A stretch of 5,988 bases of DNA from Candidatus Scatomorpha stercoravium (GTDB lineage Bacteria > Bacillota > Clostridia > Oscillospirales > Oscillospiraceae): NCBI GenBank assembly GCA_018716005.1, contig DVKN01000182.1:1-5988 (forward strand). Direction: 5' to 3'. Positions 5,315 through 5,988 of the stretch are shown here, piece by piece. The notes under the pieces are model-generated. The model was not told where the DNA came from. It did not search any database and saw nothing but the letters and a program-made list of their open reading frames with translations. Position numbers and translations under genes: made by a program. Position 1 is the stretch's first letter. Each line of letters begins with the position of its first letter.

Positions 5315-5988
5315 ATGCGCTGGATTGAGGCCGCCTTCCGCGCGCCGCAGGGGAAGCTCGACGCGCTCTGCGACGCCCTGACCGACCTGGGCGCGGAGGG
5401 GCTCGTTATTGAGGACGAGGCAGATTTCCGCCGCTTCCTCGAGGAAAACCGCCAGTATTGGGACTATGTCGACTCCGAGCTCGAGAGCCGCTACGCCGGC
5501 GTCTCGCGCGTCAAGGTCTACGTCGAGGACAGCGCCGCCGGCCGCGAGAGGCTCGCGCGCTGGACCGAGGCGCTCGGCATAGAGCCCGAGACGCGCACGA
5601 TGGCGGACGAGGACTGGGAGAACAACTGGAAGCGGTACTATAAGCCCATACCCGTGGGCAAGGGCCTGCTCGTCCTGCCCAAGTGGGAGCCGGAGCCGGA
5701 GGGCAACACCCGCCGCGTGCTCAAGCTCGACCCCGGCCTCGCCTTCGGCACGGGCGGGCACGCGACGACGAGGATGTGCCTTGAATTCCTCGAGGGCCTG
5801 GAGCTCGATGGCGCGCGGGCCCTCGACCTCGGCTGCGGCAGCGGCATACTCGGCATAGGCGCGCTCATACTCGGCTGCGCGGACTGCACCGGCTGCGACA
5901 TCGACCCGAAGAGCCCCGAGGCCGCCGCGGACAACGCGGCCCTCAACGGCATCGCGCCCGAGCGCTACCATATGTACGTCGGCGACGT
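5315..5988 (+). CDS. prmA: Ribosomal protein L11 methyltransferase (3' end cut off)
   Basis: PrmA uses S-adenosylmethionine to methylate ribosomal protein L11 in the cytoplasm. The window holds 224 codons of a protein usually about 290-315 residues. The N-terminal substrate-recognition domain (about 1-95) leads into DEDWENNWKRYYKPIPVG (98-115), the family signature before the catalytic domain. Next come LDPGLAFGTGGHATT (138-152) and the SAM-binding glycine loop LDLGCGSGILGIGAL (170-184). Asp195 or Asp197 in GCDIDP fits the ribose-binding acidic position, followed by DNAALNG (206-212). The ATG is preceded by GGAGG (5303-5307) with a 7-base spacer. It follows hpf on the same strand but is separated by a strong terminator, so its transcription source is unclear. 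The loop reads GTGGHATT where the common form is GTGTHPTT, a mild variation. Confidence 0.95.
   Translation, partial: MRWIEAAFRAPQGKLDALCDALTDLGAEGLVIEDEADFRRFLEENRQYWDYVDSELESRYAGVSRVKVYVEDSAAGRERLARWTEALGIEPETRTMADEDWENNWKRYYKPIPVGKGLLVLPKWEPEPEGNTRRVLKLDPGLAFGTGGHATTRMCLEFLEGLELDGARALDLGCGSGILGIGALILGCADCTGCDIDPKSPEAAADNAALNGIAPERYHMYVGD

Noticed and set aside
4655..5971. 438-codon minus-strand frame across hpf and prmA
   Set aside because: It crosses the hpf terminator and two well-identified plus-strand genes; no family features.
1..5988. CRISPR array, tRNA, rRNA, insertion sequence or phage attachment site
   Set aside because: No regularly spaced repeats outside the LRR coding region, no tRNA-like cloverleaf, no transposase or terminal inverted repeats were seen.

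Overview
The window is a stretch of GC-rich bacterial chromosome with largely housekeeping content. A single-chain glycyl-tRNA synthetase, a long-form (two-domain) hibernation factor, an M29 aminopeptidase and strong Shine-Dalgarno sites together suggest a high-GC member of the Clostridia (Oscillospirales-like). That assignment is inferred from gene types and base composition; no rRNA or other marker is present. An oddity for such GC-rich DNA is frequent use of the isoleucine codon ATA.

Layout: (1) 1-1013, minus strand, the first 337 codons of glyQS (the 3' end runs off the left edge). (2) 1014-1234, a divergent control region with a minus-strand promoter for glyQS and a plus-strand promoter for the next genes. 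The two are placed so that each reads across the other; an inverted repeat surrounds the plus-strand -10 box. (3) 1235-2464, an M29-family metallo-aminopeptidase. (4) 2498-4468, only 33 bases downstream and probably co-transcribed, a 656-residue membrane-anchored protein with a TPR-like stretch followed by three blocks of internalin-type leucine-rich repeats. (5) 4469-4660, an intrinsic terminator and then a promoter for the next gene. (6) 4661-5203, long-form hpf, followed by a perfect 14-bp-stem terminator. (7) 5248-5314, a GC-rich bulged hairpin and ribosome binding site. (8) 5315-5988, prmA, truncated by the right edge.

The known genes serve translation and protein turnover: charging tRNA-Gly, peptide trimming, ribosome dimerisation at rest, and methylation of ribosomal protein L11. 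The LRR protein is the one gene without an assignable function and the most interesting object here. I see no CRISPR array, mobile element, tRNA, rRNA or defence system, and nothing that convincingly forms a new multi-gene system.
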